Source of the DNA: Symbiodinium sp. CCMP2592 | Lineage: Eukaryota; Sar; Dinophyceae; Suessiales; Symbiodiniaceae | Length of the DNA stretch: 64,000 bases | NCBI GenBank assembly: GCA_905221615.1 | Contig: CAJNDT010006001.1 | Span: forward strand, 322,501 to 386,500 | Direction of reading: 5' to 3' | Shown here: in pieces, positions 33,901-45,258 of the stretch | Numbering within the stretch: the first letter of the stretch is position 1 | Layout of the letters: every line of letters begins with the position of its first letter | The notes under the pieces: model-generated | The model's database searches: none | What the model was told of the DNA's origin: nothing | The model's input: the letters and a program-made list of their open reading frames with translations, nothing else | Position numbers and translations under genes: made by a program

Positions 33901-36506
33901 CAGAGACTTTCGGTGATCTCACCTTCGTAGATCACGGTGAGCTTCCAATTCCCGGCAAGGATAGTCGCTTAGTATTTCTTATTCTCTATGATGGAGCAAC
34001 AAACTTGTTGACTGCCGAAGTAGTCCAGGATAAAGAAGAACATACTACAATGTCGATTATGAATGACTACTTTGAGAAATTTCAGATCAACCCAAAGGTT
34101 GTAGTTGGAGATCAAGCATTCATGACTCCAAAAATGGAGGCTTATTACAATCGGCAGAATATCAAGCCTGTGGCAACAGGACCTGGAACACCATGGCCCA
34201 ACAGGGCCGAAGCTGCTGTAAGATTGCTGAAGCATCAGATTAAGCTCATACTTCAGATCCTGAAGGATGGTGACCCGCAGTATAACGGAATCACCATGAA
34301 GTATGGCAACCTCGTTCGCCAAGCATGTTTGGCAAGAAACTCTTCGATTACCTACGGAGGAGTTACTCCTTTAGAAATGGCCTTTGGAAGGCGTCCGCGA
34401 GATGTTATAACACCAGAGAACGCTGATCCCAATCAGTTGACAGGTAATCCAACTGATACGGAAGTCACTGCGAGAGCCATTAAGGAGCTTGCCAACAGGG
34501 CTTACCAAGAGGCACGCCAATCTGATGATCTGCGTAGAGATCTTGCAGCCAGACTATCAATGACCCAAGGACCTTTCTCTTTGGGAGATAAGGTTTTCTA
34601 CTGGTCAGAAGATAAGTCTAAGATTGGATCCACTGGATCCAAACATGGATCTTGGCTAAAAGGTAAGGTGATCTCCGAACTCGGAGGATCCATGGTAGGT
34701 GTGGATCTTGGAACACGCATCGTCCGCGTCAATATCTCAAAACTGAGGAAAAACTATGACATAACATCTGATGTGGAGATTCCTCTCGCGCCTGATGAGG
34801 AAACTCTGACGTCAGAAGGTTCGGACCACGCAAGTTGCATGGTCACCTTTGATGCTTCCCTGCAGTCGACAGACCTAACGATTCCACATCAAGAGTGTCA
34901 CTGGCAGGTCACCAGCACTGGGAAGATTGACTTCCTAGAACTCTACGGCGGATCTCCCCGCATGAGTCACAAAGCTGCCCTGTCAGGTCTGCGAGTAGGT
35001 CAGCCAGTCGATTTGCGTATCGGTCTAGATCTTGAGCAACCGCAAGGTCGCTCCAATCTTCTTAGGATCATCAAGGAACAAGAACCTACTATTATTGTTA
35101 TGTCACCGGACCATTCTCAGTGGTCTAGCTGGTACTCACAGTGGAAGAAAGGCTCTGCCAAGAGACTTTCTGTTTTAAAATTCTGTGAATCGGTCGCAGA
35201 CCACCAAATGAAGCTCGGACGTTACTTTGTTCTTGAGAACCCCTACTACAGCAGGCTCTGGTCTTCACCAGAAGCAAAACGCCTGTTTTCTAATCATAAG
35301 ATCAGCTATGAGGTCTGTAACCTACAGGCCTATGGCATGAAAGATCCAACAGGATACTATGAATCGAAATCCTCGATTTTTATGCACAACTTGCCACCGC
35401 AAGTTCTAATTCCTCTCCAAAGACATTCTGCCAAAACGAAATCTCCAACATCTCCACCAGGAGACGAAAAGGGTATTCAAGGCTACGGTCTTAAAACGAA
35501 ACTCGCACAAGTGTATCCTTATGAATTCTGTGAGACCTTTGCCTCGTGTTTGGCAAGATTCCTGAAACGAGATGCGTATGCATCTCATCTGTCTTTAGTC
35601 ACGGACATACTAGAATACTCTGGAGATGAATGCCTCCAGGGACTTTCGGAACTTCTTGATCAGGAGTATTCACTTTTGACTACAAATCCTCTCAAGGATT
35701 CAAAACTCCTGCAAGATCCGAAAATCAGATCACTTGTTGCTAGAGTAAATTCCTTATCGAGTAAAACTGAATTACCACTGCATCATTCCAAACCATCACC
35801 GTCCCTTGATGCCTTGGTGTCAGACATTACTCGCCTTAGATCAAGACTCTTACCAGGGTCTGGTTTCGAGCAGTGTACTCTATACAGAGGTACATTTGGA
35901 ACAGTTAAAGCACTCACCAGTGTAACTGATGGCGTTCTTGTCTTCTGGAACAAGAAGAAGCCCAATTCGACTATGACGTGTTGCTTGCCGCAACAGGTTT
36001 CCTGGAACAAAGTACACCCATCAACCTTCTCGGGGGTGCTATTCCAGATGACAGGCGGCAAGACTTCACCGTCCGTGCGAACACCGCCGGATGTCATCAT
36101 GTCGGACGAAGAGGTTTCGCCGTCAGACCCGTCAGAACCAATGAGCACTAATCGCTCACGAATCACATCTGACGATGTTTCTATGCCGGAACCGGATCAG
36201 CCGATGCCTCCCGGCACGCCGCCGTCGCGTCCTCCTCCTCCCGTACCTCCACCGCGACTACCGGCCGTTTCCTCCGATGAGCCCGTGGCTCCTGCTCGGG
36301 CTAAGCCTCGCGTGCATCCGCCTCCTCGCGTTCCGTCTCCTCGTCGTCTGGGGGGTGATGTGTCGCCAAGGTCTTCATCGGAAAGGAAAGTTTCGCCGCA
36401 CAAACAGAAATCACCTTCACAGGTGCCGACACCAAAACCTAAACCGAAGGCACATCCACAGGGACCCATTCTTCCGTTACAACAAGATGAAGAAGACACT
36501 GAATAA
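30924..36506 (+). CDS. gag-pol: E2 gag-pol, N-terminal 1860 codons
   Basis: Same domain order as E1 through Gag, protease (DSG), finger, integrase DDE and methyltransferase-like segment. Here the frame runs without interruption across the E1 frameshift (CACTTTTGACT) into the proline-rich linker before RT. It ends at a TAA (36504-36506) where E1/E3 have GAA, a single G-to-T nonsense change. It shows that gag and pol are one frame in this family, with no programmed frameshift needed. Confidence 0.88.
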   Translation: MSSSHSEADGSSQSSGGYENEETSQGPATYVAQSYATSDRMLASLGITPKIAPAYDGTTSWFEYEQLIDDWCDITTLDDTKRGPSLKTRLSGLAAVQKESLNRERLAAPDGVDYFKKKMRPFFVKGEQYVFLWRFLGLFKAWKGNQDFVTWIAKFEIVLQRVRNSWMDLLPEIVLEDAHPDFMQAVQADQTFMRLQDATERDTYAARFFETWNKERLDNHRRAFPLNDNLLALLFLVQSDLNEMQRERLVTALTNQGYRIETYTYPIVRQTMFDQFSTTRTGLQDPNIRHTSHKKDRHGRRDQRRKRGGRNFLILDQGEYDGVDGFWLQDEDTLEEGFLAAEDEEAVFWTVDDHEAFVARRFKKGRRPRMRPGSPGRAKGGKRKGRGRFRSYRGKGRANQAEHDPTDSSYFGKGKRKKKGKGGKGKGKGKDKGDKGSSFKGTKSKGKGKDTAKSASLQGDQTGSPQAYESSTAPSWDSWYEDSYYTDSSWNYAAYDDQTSYTYYASQASRRKTRKKKRRNQAGSSGRGTDPSAHQEPVYNSSVSYAPQVFEPSEGQGVETATAVFPLQHTVLSALTERINLDKSPTFVILDSGCTRAMGSRYAVNRLIKAVKQHAPGMIDFTFSPSNTKFSFADSETALIKERVTLWFNTTPRRDTTIEVLDQGRVPILFSIEQMRNLRMTLECSPTADLATCEAFGLYKTPLPISTNNHLVLDLLGFASTRKYLPKSGTSFRATETALGANKPYVRIPEGRCPACAGQKKAHTYLKGCDRAPEGAADPPPKRISGKKKPLSSDPAESSAKKLDPPEPSGDVPEPSGPSEPSSGSRDKPAESSAPHEPPEEERLEVPPAKIKTPKGLKNLLKKSRKYAVKPPVEEKSKVPGADDGTEVRPLESREYPAPGTDSPTGEEIVAEPSPSLPIALRRIHEKLKDPVELYKLHLKHRHMSTDQFKRRTKALQIPKEIYELYDQLVKKCSACQEHVRAPSRAKISGLRSETFGDLTFVDHGELPIPGKDSRLVFLILYDGATNLLTAEVVQDKEEHTTMSIMNDYFEKFQINPKVVVGDQAFMTPKMEAYYNRQNIKPVATGPGTPWPNRAEAAVRLLKHQIKLILQILKDGDPQYNGITMKYGNLVRQACLARNSSITYGGVTPLEMAFGRRPRDVITPENADPNQLTGNPTDTEVTARAIKELANRAYQEARQSDDLRRDLAARLSMTQGPFSLGDKVFYWSEDKSKIGSTGSKHGSWLKGKVISELGGSMVGVDLGTRIVRVNISKLRKNYDITSDVEIPLAPDEETLTSEGSDHASCMVTFDASLQSTDLTIPHQECHWQVTSTGKIDFLELYGGSPRMSHKAALSGLRVGQPVDLRIGLDLEQPQGRSNLLRIIKEQEPTIIVMSPDHSQWSSWYSQWKKGSAKRLSVLKFCESVADHQMKLGRYFVLENPYYSRLWSSPEAKRLFSNHKISYEVCNLQAYGMKDPTGYYESKSSIFMHNLPPQVLIPLQRHSAKTKSPTSPPGDEKGIQGYGLKTKLAQVYPYEFCETFASCLARFLKRDAYASHLSLVTDILEYSGDECLQGLSELLDQEYSLLTTNPLKDSKLLQDPKIRSLVARVNSLSSKTELPLHHSKPSPSLDALVSDITRLRSRLLPGSGFEQCTLYRGTFGTVKALTSVTDGVLVFWNKKKPNSTMTCCLPQQVSWNKVHPSTFSGVLFQMTGGKTSPSVRTPPDVIMSDEEVSPSDPSEPMSTNRSRITSDDVSMPEPDQPMPPGTPPSRPPPPVPPPRLPAVSSDEPVAPARAKPRVHPPPRVPSPRRLGGDVSPRSSSERKVSPHKQKSPSQVPTPKPKPKAHPQGPILPLQQDEEDTE

Positions 36507-38377
36507 GAACTGGTCCCAGACGACCCCGGACAACCGTCCGCTCCTCCTCACACTTCTGGTTCACCAGAACCGGAGAGCGATGCCGAGTCAGAAAACACAA
36601 GGTATTACTCTGATGAGGAAGGTGACTTGGTCGTAGATGAGAATGACTGGGTCCTTCTCACAGAAGAACAGAAACTGTGCAGTAACACAGGTTCTTTCTC
36701 CATGCCTCGGTACATGCATGGCGGACCCGTAGACATCAGAGAGGTAACATCAAGAGTGAGGTCAGACCGAACACGGTATAAACCCACCAAAAGGTTCCGA
36801 TCTGACAGCCGTGAAGAGTATGATCTTCTCACGGAAGAGGACAAGGCCTTATCCCTAAGTTCCCCCAGGAACTCAGCAAATCTGACCCAGAAGGCGCAAC
36901 GGAAGGAGGCAACCGCCAAGGAAAAGCGTGAGATGAAGAAACAATTTGATGAAGCGAAAGCAGCAGAATATCAGAGCTGGCTAGACAATGATGTCTTTGA
37001 GCTCGTCGATACACGGAAACTCGGAAACATCCGAAATTATGTCACTGGTCGCTGGGTCCTGACTCTAAAAAGAGACAAGGACGGAAACTTCCTTAAGTGC
37101 AAGGCCCGATGGGTCCTGAGAGGTTTCCAGGATCGACAGAAGGACATTCAGCACACTGATAGTCCTGCTGCGAGTCGCCCAGGTTTCCGCTTAGCGATTC
37201 AACTAGCAGCTAACAAGCTGTGGAATCTGACACACATCGACTTAAAGACTGCTTTCCTACAGGGTGAAGCCTACGATGAGTCGAGAGACATAATCTGTCA
37301 GATTCCTCCTGAAGCAGGTTATCCTTCCTACATTGCAGCGAGGATGAAGAAACCCGCTTATGGACTTAACGATGCACCTCGAATATGGTGGAACATCGTT
37401 GATAAGGCACTCCTGTCTTATGGCCTGGTGCCAACCCGTGCGGATCGCTGTACATATGTTCTGTATGGTAAGAAGTCTGCAACAGCAGATGCTGAGCTCA
37501 AGAAGTCTCATCCAAAGACCATGGAATCAGCGATTGACTATCTCCTAGATCCCATAGCAGGCAACAATGCCAAGGGTAGACAGGTACCTGGAGTAGTCTG
37601 TTTACATGTAGATGACCTGTGCATGGCCGGTGATGACACCTTTCGTAAGGCCGTGATTGAATCGATCAAAAAGGAGTTTGCAGTCGTTTCTGAAGACACG
37701 AACGATATTATGTTTGTAGGACAGAGATTAGTCTGGAAGGATGCTACAGCATCAGTGCCAGCACATATCTCAGTAAATCAGAACCTAGCTGTCGAAGCTC
37801 TAGAAGAAATTGTTTTCGACAAGAAGCTCAACAATGAGCAACAGTGCACACCACAGCAGCACACTGCTTATAGAAGTGTTTTAGGACAGATCAACTGGCT
37901 ACAAAGCCGGACTCAAGCCCATATCTGTTATCGCTTCAGTAGGTGTGCGAGCAAGGCTGCCAAGCCTACTATCGGTGATATTCGAGAACTGAACAAACTT
38001 GTTAGGATTTTGAAGTCTACCGAAGTAGAATTGCGTTTTTGGCCGCTGAAAGGAAATCTCAGAATCCTCGGTTACCCTGATGCTTCCTACAGGAAGAATG
38101 ATGACAAATCATCTCAGAGAGCACATGTTATTTTCCTTGCTGAAGATCGAAATCCGAAGCTAAAAGGAATGAAACAATCAGCAGCAGCTGCTTCTTCCAA
38201 GAAGAGTGATTTCTCTGAATCCTCTATCAAGGAAACATCCTCGAGAGGTAGCCTGGTGGACTATGAGTCTCACAAGATTTTTTTTTAATTTTTTTTTTTT
38301 TTTTTTTTTTTGGTTTTTTTTTTTTGTTTTTTTTTTTTTGGGGGGGGGGGGGACTTTTTTTTGTGTGTTTTTTTTTT

Positions 38378-38412
<35 letters not shown>

Positions 38413-38938
38413 GTGGTTGTAACCACGAACAACCACAATGTCCACAACAGTGGCAGAGCTTAACGCACTGATGCGTTGCTTTGGTACCTGCCTGTTCCTC
38501 AAAGTACTTTGGGCAGATCTCTCATCAGAGACTGTACCTATACATATCAGAACAGATGCGAACAATCTTGTGACAACAGCAGGCACGACACACCTTCCAA
38601 AGCAAAAGGAAACTCACCATCTTATACAGATGCTTCGTAAGGAATCCAACTCTGGATCTCTAGATGATCTAGCTCATGTAAGCTCGAAGTACTGCCTAGC
38701 TGATGCATTAACAAAGCATTCGGCACAACCTGATGAGCTTATCAAGGCTCTGGAAACAGGAAACTTACCAGAAACAGACATTCATCCACCCTTCCGTGAA
38801 CGCCTTCAACATAAAGCTTTCACTGTTCGGTGGATTATAGACAACCTTAGGAATGCCGCTACAGCGGTAGCCTTCCTTGGAATTGATGTCTCAACAGAGA
38901 TTTACCGATTATTTTATTGCCAAGGAACATGGTGGTAG
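36507..38938 (+). pseudogene. gag-pol: E2 reverse transcriptase-RNase H region, interrupted
   Basis: After the nonsense codon the same frame stays open from about 36627 to 38279, with the HVDD box and the first RNase H Asp. About 145 bp of T/G homopolymer sequence (38280-38424) then separates the first RNase H Asp from the Glu. The rest of RNase H resumes in another frame (38438-38938) and ends at the same stop context as E1. As written, this copy could not make RT or RNase H from a full polyprotein. Confidence 0.85.
38280..38424. other. T/G homopolymer insertion in E2 RNase H (possible artefact)
   Basis: E1 and E3 read CACAAGATTACGACAACCAC. E2 instead has long poly-T broken by short G runs (including about 14 G in a row), ending TGGTGGTTGTAACCACGAACAACC, a foldback on the resuming sequence. 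No gene or known repeat is seen. It could be a read or consensus error rather than biology. Confidence 0.7.
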
Positions 38939-39161
38939 TCTTGTTTGCTGGTAGCACAACCATGTTCTGGATTTTCTATTTAGACTGTTTTTCGTCTAAA
39001 AGAAAATTTGTGTCTGCAAGCTGCGTTTTCATCAAGATCAAACATGTTCATGAGAACTATATGTTCTGTATCATCCGCAGCCGCTTTCAGCCTCGAGCTT
39101 CACAGCAATCAGCTTTTGAGCTAACCAAGCATTCCTGATCCTGTTTGGTCATCGTGCCGTA
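38939..39161 (+). promoter_or_regulatory. E2 spacer with internal polypurine-like motif
   Basis: The motif TAAAAGAAAATTTGTGTCTG at 38997-39016 and the TTTAGAC/GTCTAAA hairpin are unchanged from E1. ORF3 starts at 39162. Confidence 0.5.
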
Positions 39162-40954
39162 ATGAGCACACGATCAAACTTCCGTAGCCGTGATGGGCAC
39201 GCCCTACCAAGGGCAGTACAGGCGTACCATGAGCGACATCCACACATGGATAGCTCTTACCCCGAGTCTCGTCGGGACGCATCACGTCGACACACCGAAC
39301 ACGGTGGACACCGATTTCACAAACGTGAGAAAAATAACGAGCCTCCATACATTTACATGGGTCACCAACAGGTGTTCAATCCGCGTCCAAGAGATCTTGC
39401 TGACCTGATCTTACGATGTGGCCATGCGAGTCGAGCAAAGCTCACTCCAATCTCCAAACATTGAGTCAGGCTCTACGAAGGAGTCCTCCAAGGACCATGG
39501 GACAACAGTCCCCTTTTATACTGGGATAACAACGTGGGCAATCACGCTCGTGATCCACGCCAGTTTTGTACGATGCTTGCACATCACCTTCAGACTGGCC
39601 TCCCACAGGAAGTAAAACAATGTGTGAGTCTTGATGCATCTGGAGAATATGACTATTCCTCCTCAGTGCCAAGACTGGTAGAGGTAACAGGTCTCTCACC
39701 AGAGATGTGCTTCCACATTCTTTCCAAGACCAACAAGGTCGGAAGGTGGTTGGCACACTCAACAAGACACCTTCAGAATCAGCGCCAAGATCTCTTTGCT
39801 GGCCAACACAATTATCTTCTGGACATGTCCAAATTGGCCGATGCAGAGCTCGCACAATATTCACCACAAGAGATCGCGCTTGGTGTTCTCCTTAACACCA
39901 AGTCCAGGTTCGTGGTCACTATGGTTTATGACCAAGATGGCAGGGCTGAAACAACAGTTGCCGCCGTTACCATCCCACAGGATGCAAATGTGATGACCAT
40001 GACCAAACTTTACCTCTCGGCAGTGGGAGGACACGGTTCACGACGAACTCTCCCAAGAGCTGAAGAACCAGATCCCGAAGAAGAGAGGCCAAGGTCACAC
40101 ATGACCATCTCAGACTTCATGGCAACGGGGAGCAATCCTGTGCAGTCCCATGCACAGCGTCTCTCCACTAACGCGCCAAGGCCCGTAGGCATGGAAGATT
40201 TTGTTCGACAGAACAACCCTTGTTACATTATGCATGCCACGGACTTACAGGCATTATCCTCAATCCTGAGGCATGGTCTGGTACCATCAAACCTCCTATC
40301 GCAGGTAGTTACCTCACCAGGTCTTCAAGCTCTCGTGAATGAAAACAGTCGTTCCAACAGGGACACTGTTCAGTTTTCAACGCTAAACCTGGCGAATCCT
40401 AATCCGACTCTGTTGCGTGCCAACAAGGCACTGCTCCTAGTATTCGACGCAAATAACGTAGTGAACGAAGTCACAAACATGTGGCAGTCCCAAGCAGGGA
40501 TGTTTGCTACACCAGAGGTAGTGCACGCCCGTACTCTTAGCGCCGTATTTGCACCCTCTGAAACACTCTGGGTATCATCGCAATACGATGAGCTCAAGAG
40601 CATCGGACCATGGTGGGCAGACCACTGCTCCGAACAGATGCCGTCAGCTACTTACGAGTCGAAGAAATGGTGCTCAAATTACGGCCAAGAGATCGAATCG
40701 ACACTTCGCAAGATGTCAAGGCGAAATCTGCCTCCAGAGCCTCCCAAGGCTAGATCTTCTCACAAGAAGTCTTTCTCTTTGCCAAATACAGAGGCTGACA
40801 CAGCTCCAAACCTGGAGCAAACCGCTTCTGCAGGTGAAGTACCTCCGAAAACGGAGACTACTGCAAAGGAGATCCATCCGAGATCAAAGCTCGCCCGGCA
40901 GGCCGAGGCCGACAAGGATCCGGACAGTCTTATGGGACAGCTCTGGAACTCCGA
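39162..40954 (+). pseudogene. E2 ORF3, N-terminal part (one nonsense codon, cut by gap)
   Basis: Apart from a TGA at 39462-39464 (GGA in E1), the frame is continuous from ATG 39162 to the gap. It shows the uninterrupted join of the basic N-terminus, the Tpt1-like domain and the start of the acidic region. It supports the view that the two frame breaks in E1 and the several in E3 are not part of the ancestral design. EEP and later domains are missing only because of the gap. Confidence 0.8.
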
Positions 40955-41054
40955 NNNNNNNNNNNNNNNNNNNNNNNNNNNNNNNNNNNNNNNNNNNNNN
41001 NNNNNNNNNNNNNNNNNNNNNNNNNNNNNNNNNNNNNNNNNNNNNNNNNNNNNN
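40955..41054. other. Assembly gap, exactly 100 N
   Basis: A fixed-length run of N, normally used when the true gap size is unknown. Left of it is E2 ORF3; right of it is a second copy of 11313-14635. Coding across it must not be joined. Confidence 0.99.
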
Positions 41055-41782
41055 GTTTCTTGCTGCAAGTTCGTGGTGAGCGACGGCTGCTTTGTGGAGT
41101 CTAAGTATAGCGTGAGAGCGAAGTAAGGCAGGACGAAGAAGCACAAGGGATCCAGGGAATTCCAGGGAGTGATCCCCAGCAACAGGTTTTCGGAATGGTG
41201 GCTAGGATGCCCAGTAGTACCCTTATTCCCCTTTATGTAGTCCTAGTCTCCTCATAAAGATACCCAATACCTAAAAGGGAGCCCTTATTTTCCTTAGGTT
41301 ACTGGGCATCCTAGGTGGAAACTGTCACTCTTCCTCTGCTTTTTTGGGTCTCTGGCAGGAGGGCAGCTGGGTGGCTGCAGTGAGCACGGAGGCCCTCTGT
41401 GTCGTTTCCCGGTGCAGGGTTGCGCTGTTGCCTGATGCAATGTGTATATGACATGACATTATAGTATATGATTGTACATTCTAGTACATTCTAGATATTC
41501 TAGTACATTCTAGTATATTCTAGTATATTATAGTAGTTATAGTCTGTTAACAATACATATCATGGCGGGCAGCACGACCTGCTGCAGACAGAGTTCAGCG
41601 GCGACGTCTGGAATTTTCATGTGTTCCTGCCTTGCTCCTAACTTGACGTTCAGTGGGTCTACTGCAGTTGGAGCCGAATTCACTGCTAGTTAGGGTTTAG
41701 GGTTGTGCTTTAGGGTTTAGGACCCTAAACCTTATCTCTAAGCTAGTTTCAGAGCTGCAGCATGCCCTGAGGCCTCGCAGTG

Positions 41783-41816
<34 letters not shown>

Positions 41817-41817
41817 G

Positions 41818-41869
<52 letters not shown>

Positions 41870-42071
41870 CTAAAGGGGGCCTAAAGACGAGCTTTATCGG
41901 ACTCTATCGACGCCCGATTGCCTGCGACTGGCGACATCTGGTTCTGAGTCGCTGCTACAAGCATCATCTACAGAGATACACAGACATGATACGTGTGTAT
42001 CTCGGAGTTATGTGGCTTCAAACTATCGTCGATCCACGAATCTATCTATTTGCCTGTCTATGGGTCTAACA

Positions 42072-42104
<33 letters not shown>

Positions 42105-44369
42105 GTTCCTGGGTTCCACTGTGTTCGAAAATCACTTCGGCCATTGTTGTTTGTGTTTGAGAATTCCCGCCTGCCTCTGAATACATCCGCTTTTTCACAA
42201 GCTGCTTTGCCAAGCTGTGCCTGTAGGACTGGACCTACGACGACCTCTGCGCACTCGCGCCGCGGCCCTCCGCCAGCCTGCTGAACGCTGGAAGTGGACC
42301 TGTCGTCCCTGGAGACATACGTTGACGCTGTGCTGAGATAGCCAAAGCCCAAGAGTACTAGCATAGGTATTACTACTAATTACTATTGCTATTATTGTTA
42401 GTGATATTGTTCCCGTTATTACGATTATTATTGCTATTGTTCTCACTGCTGATTTTGAAGATAAAAGCAATGATTCTTCATGCTGCTTGGCCCTTTGAGG
42501 CGAAGATGGGAGGATCGAAGTCATCTCCACGGACGGCTTGGCCGACTTGTACGAACGCGGGGCGCCGAACGTGGAGAGACGGAGAGGACTGAAAGTTACA
42601 CCGAGTGGTTATGACTTATGATTGTTGTGTGGTTCTATCGCTGCCATCAGGCTGGCACACCTCTGCGAACGGCCGAACTCGTAGCAAACGGGAGCTCGTG
42701 GGCACAAATTTTGGTTCTGGACTGCATTGCATAGAACTGGGATGGAGCGGACCATCAATGCCGACAAACGCCCGCAACAAACGAGAGAACTCCCTTACAG
42801 GAGATGGCATTATTCTGTCGCCAAAAATGGATCGGGGTGCCGGGAAGCTGTCATCTCTGAGAGTATGCTTCCATTCCGCTGGCCCATGCCCCATCCTTTG
42901 CAAACCAAAGTCCGGCCATCAGAAGAGCAGTAATCATGCAAAAACAAAAGCAATAGTAAGAATAATAAATCATATCAATAATCACAATATAATTAATATT
43001 GGTGATAGTGATAATGTGCCTGGTTTGCCTTGCCAAGGTCTCTACAAGCAGCTCGACCTGTCACCTCCGAAAAAGTTGATGCACTGCTCTTTGGAGGACC
43101 TTTGTTATTTTTATTATGATTACTTTTGCTATATGGTTTTTTAGAACTGTGGTTATAACCGTTGTTATTCAAATTATGCTATTCATATTTTAGTGATGAG
43201 TTTTATGAGTACTGCTATTCTTTCTGTTATTATGATGGCCAGCAAGCAGCAAGCATGAGCTTTGGTTCCAGAGCCTTCAGCGTCTTCCTGATGAGAATGC
43301 TGTCCCGACTGCTAGGAGCTGAGCACGTGCCTTCCCAACCAGAAATTTGATACTTGGCAGAGCACTGTGAGTGAGGCTCGTAATCAGTTTATTCTGGTCT
43401 TCGGTATTTATGCATTCCTGCGGCTTATGATTTCATGCACATTGGAGAGCAGAGCAGCCGAGGACCTGGTCCATGTTCGCAACGCGCTGGATCACGCTTT
43501 GCAGCCAACCCGTGCCATACGAGAGATGCTGAAGGCGGGACTAAGCTGGAAAGAGCCAGGTGTGTTGGAGGTGGCTTTCTGAATTAATTGCAAACTGGAA
43601 GCAGGTCAACATGTACGGAGATGCCAAGCGTGCAATTGCCAGGTGACCCGACCTGGCGGTCAGGTACTTCTTCGACATGCCAGGCCTTTTCTCTGGTGTT
43701 CGTGCAGTTTAGGGTTTAGGGTTTTCCCCCGTGCCTCGTGCAGGGATGAGGCCGCGTACATGAACTTCACCGGTATGCACCAGTGGTCCTTTGAGCTGGA
43801 CGAGGAGAGTCCCCATCACGCGCAGCTGCTCTTTGGAAGAGAGAGGCACCGCGTGGACCTGCACGCAGAGTTTCGACAAGATGCCTCAGTGTCATCCTCC
43901 GTTGTGCGCCTTCGCTTCTGTGGAATCAAGGCATTTCTTTCTGCTGTTTTCTGTATAATTCTAATGCTACGCAGCCCGCCTCGGCCGCCGGCTGCAGTAG
44001 GGCCAGCAGGGGCGCAGAGCAGGGGCCAAACTGCGAAGGGCCTCTCAAGGCAGGTGTAATTTAGTTGCAGGGTCAGGGCTACTTGGAGAAGTGTGGTAAG
44101 TGTAGAGCAAAGCCCGCGAACGAAGCATAAGAAGAAAAGGCAGTGGAGCCGGCCCGGGGGGGGGAGGCCGAAAAAGCCAAAGCACGCGAACGAAACATAA
44201 GAAGAAAAGGCAGTGGAGCCGGCCCGGGGGGCGGCAGGCCGGAAGAGAAGAAAAGAGGAAAGAAAACGAGCAGGATAGAACAAAAAACGAGGGGAAGCCG
44301 GAGGAGGAAGAAGGGGCCGGAGGAGGAAGGGGGGGCCAGCAAGGGGGGGGGGGAGGAAGGGGGGGGGGG
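41055..44369. repeat. Second copy of 11313-14635
   Basis: Repeats the whole earlier segment: MITE with 15-bp TIRs (41202-41314), ATTCTAGTAC repeats, TTTAGGG patch, CT microsatellites, all candidate exons (including the in-phase pair at about 43605-43883), the 70-bp tandem duplication and the poly-G tract. A 9-bp deletion near 42102 and G-run lengths of 11 and 11 instead of 10 and 10 distinguish it. Confidence 0.9.
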
Positions 44370-44617
44370 TGAAACCATAAACCTCTAAAGGGGTAGCTCT
44401 AACAGGTACCTACAGCAATGGCTGCATGCTCATACATATACATTCCGCTGCCCATTGGCTCACAGTGGTTTTACCATATTGAGACAAGACAAGCTCTCCT
44501 TGCGTAGCAAGACAAAACAACTACTGTCCGTGTGCAGGGCGCTGCCCTTTGATCCTTAGGGAATAACTGGTCATACACCTCCTTACAAGGAGTATCCCTT
44601 GGGGGTGTATCGGCACA
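44370..44617 (+). repeat. E3 5' LTR
   Basis: 248 bp, TG..CA, with the CTCCTTACAAGGAG hairpin. Identical by eye to the E3 3' LTR. Confidence 0.9.
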
Positions 44618-44719
44618 GTTTTCTGGTAGCGGAGCCCGGAAAGGGCCGCCCGCCTCACAAAGTCCGCTACAGCGGTCGGCCTCGCCGAACGCTTGACCAA
44701 GCGGATAAGAGGCAGCACA
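44618..44719 (+). promoter_or_regulatory. E3 leader with primer-binding site
   Basis: TGGTAGCGGAGCCC at 44624-44637 and the CCGCTACAGCGGT hairpin as in E1. The second hairpin has loop GACC instead of AACC. ATG at 44720. Confidence 0.7.
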
Positions 44720-45258
44720 ATGTCGAGCTCGCATAGCGAAGCCGACGGCAGTTCCCAATCCTCCGGGGGATATGAGAACGAAGAGACCTCCCAAGGTCCA
44801 GCTACTTATGTCGCACAGTCATATGCAACATCTGACCGCATGCTTGCATCACTAGGCATAACGCCCAAGATCGCGCCTGCCTATGATGGCACCACTTCGT
44901 GGTTTGAGTATGAACAGTTGATTGACGACTGGTGCGACATAACAACGCTGGATGACACCAAAAGAGGTCCGTCTCTCAAGACGAGGCTCTCCGGATTGGC
45001 CGCAGTACAAAAAGAATCACTTAACCGAGAAAGGCTTGCAGCCCCAGATGGAGTAGATTACTTCAAGAAGAAGATGCGTCCATTTTTCGTGAAAGGAGAA
45101 CAGTACGTTTTCCTGTGGCGTTTCCTCGGCCTATTCAAGGCATGGAAGGGCAACCAAGACTTTGTGACTTGGATTGCTAAGTTTGAGATCGTGCTACAGC
45201 GCGTGAGAAACTCATGGATGGATCTCTTACCAGAGATAGTTCTGGAAGATGCCCATCC
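44720..45258 (+). CDS. gag-pol: E3 gag, first 180 codons before a frameshift
   Basis: Same start and sequence as E1 up to CCCATCCGATTTC, where one G is missing (CCATCCGGATTTC in E1/E2). The chance frame continues to 45397. Authentic Gag continues in the next frame. Confidence 0.85.

Larger units (their letters stand above)
30575..40954 (+). mobile_element. E2: second copia element of the same family, truncated by a sequence gap
   Basis: It has a 5' LTR, leader, gag-pol and the first quarter of ORF3 before the N gap; no 3' LTR is in the window. Scattered substitutions relative to E1/E3, two nonsense changes and a homopolymer insertion make it the most diverged copy. The gap prevents any statement on its real end. 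Confidence 0.92.
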
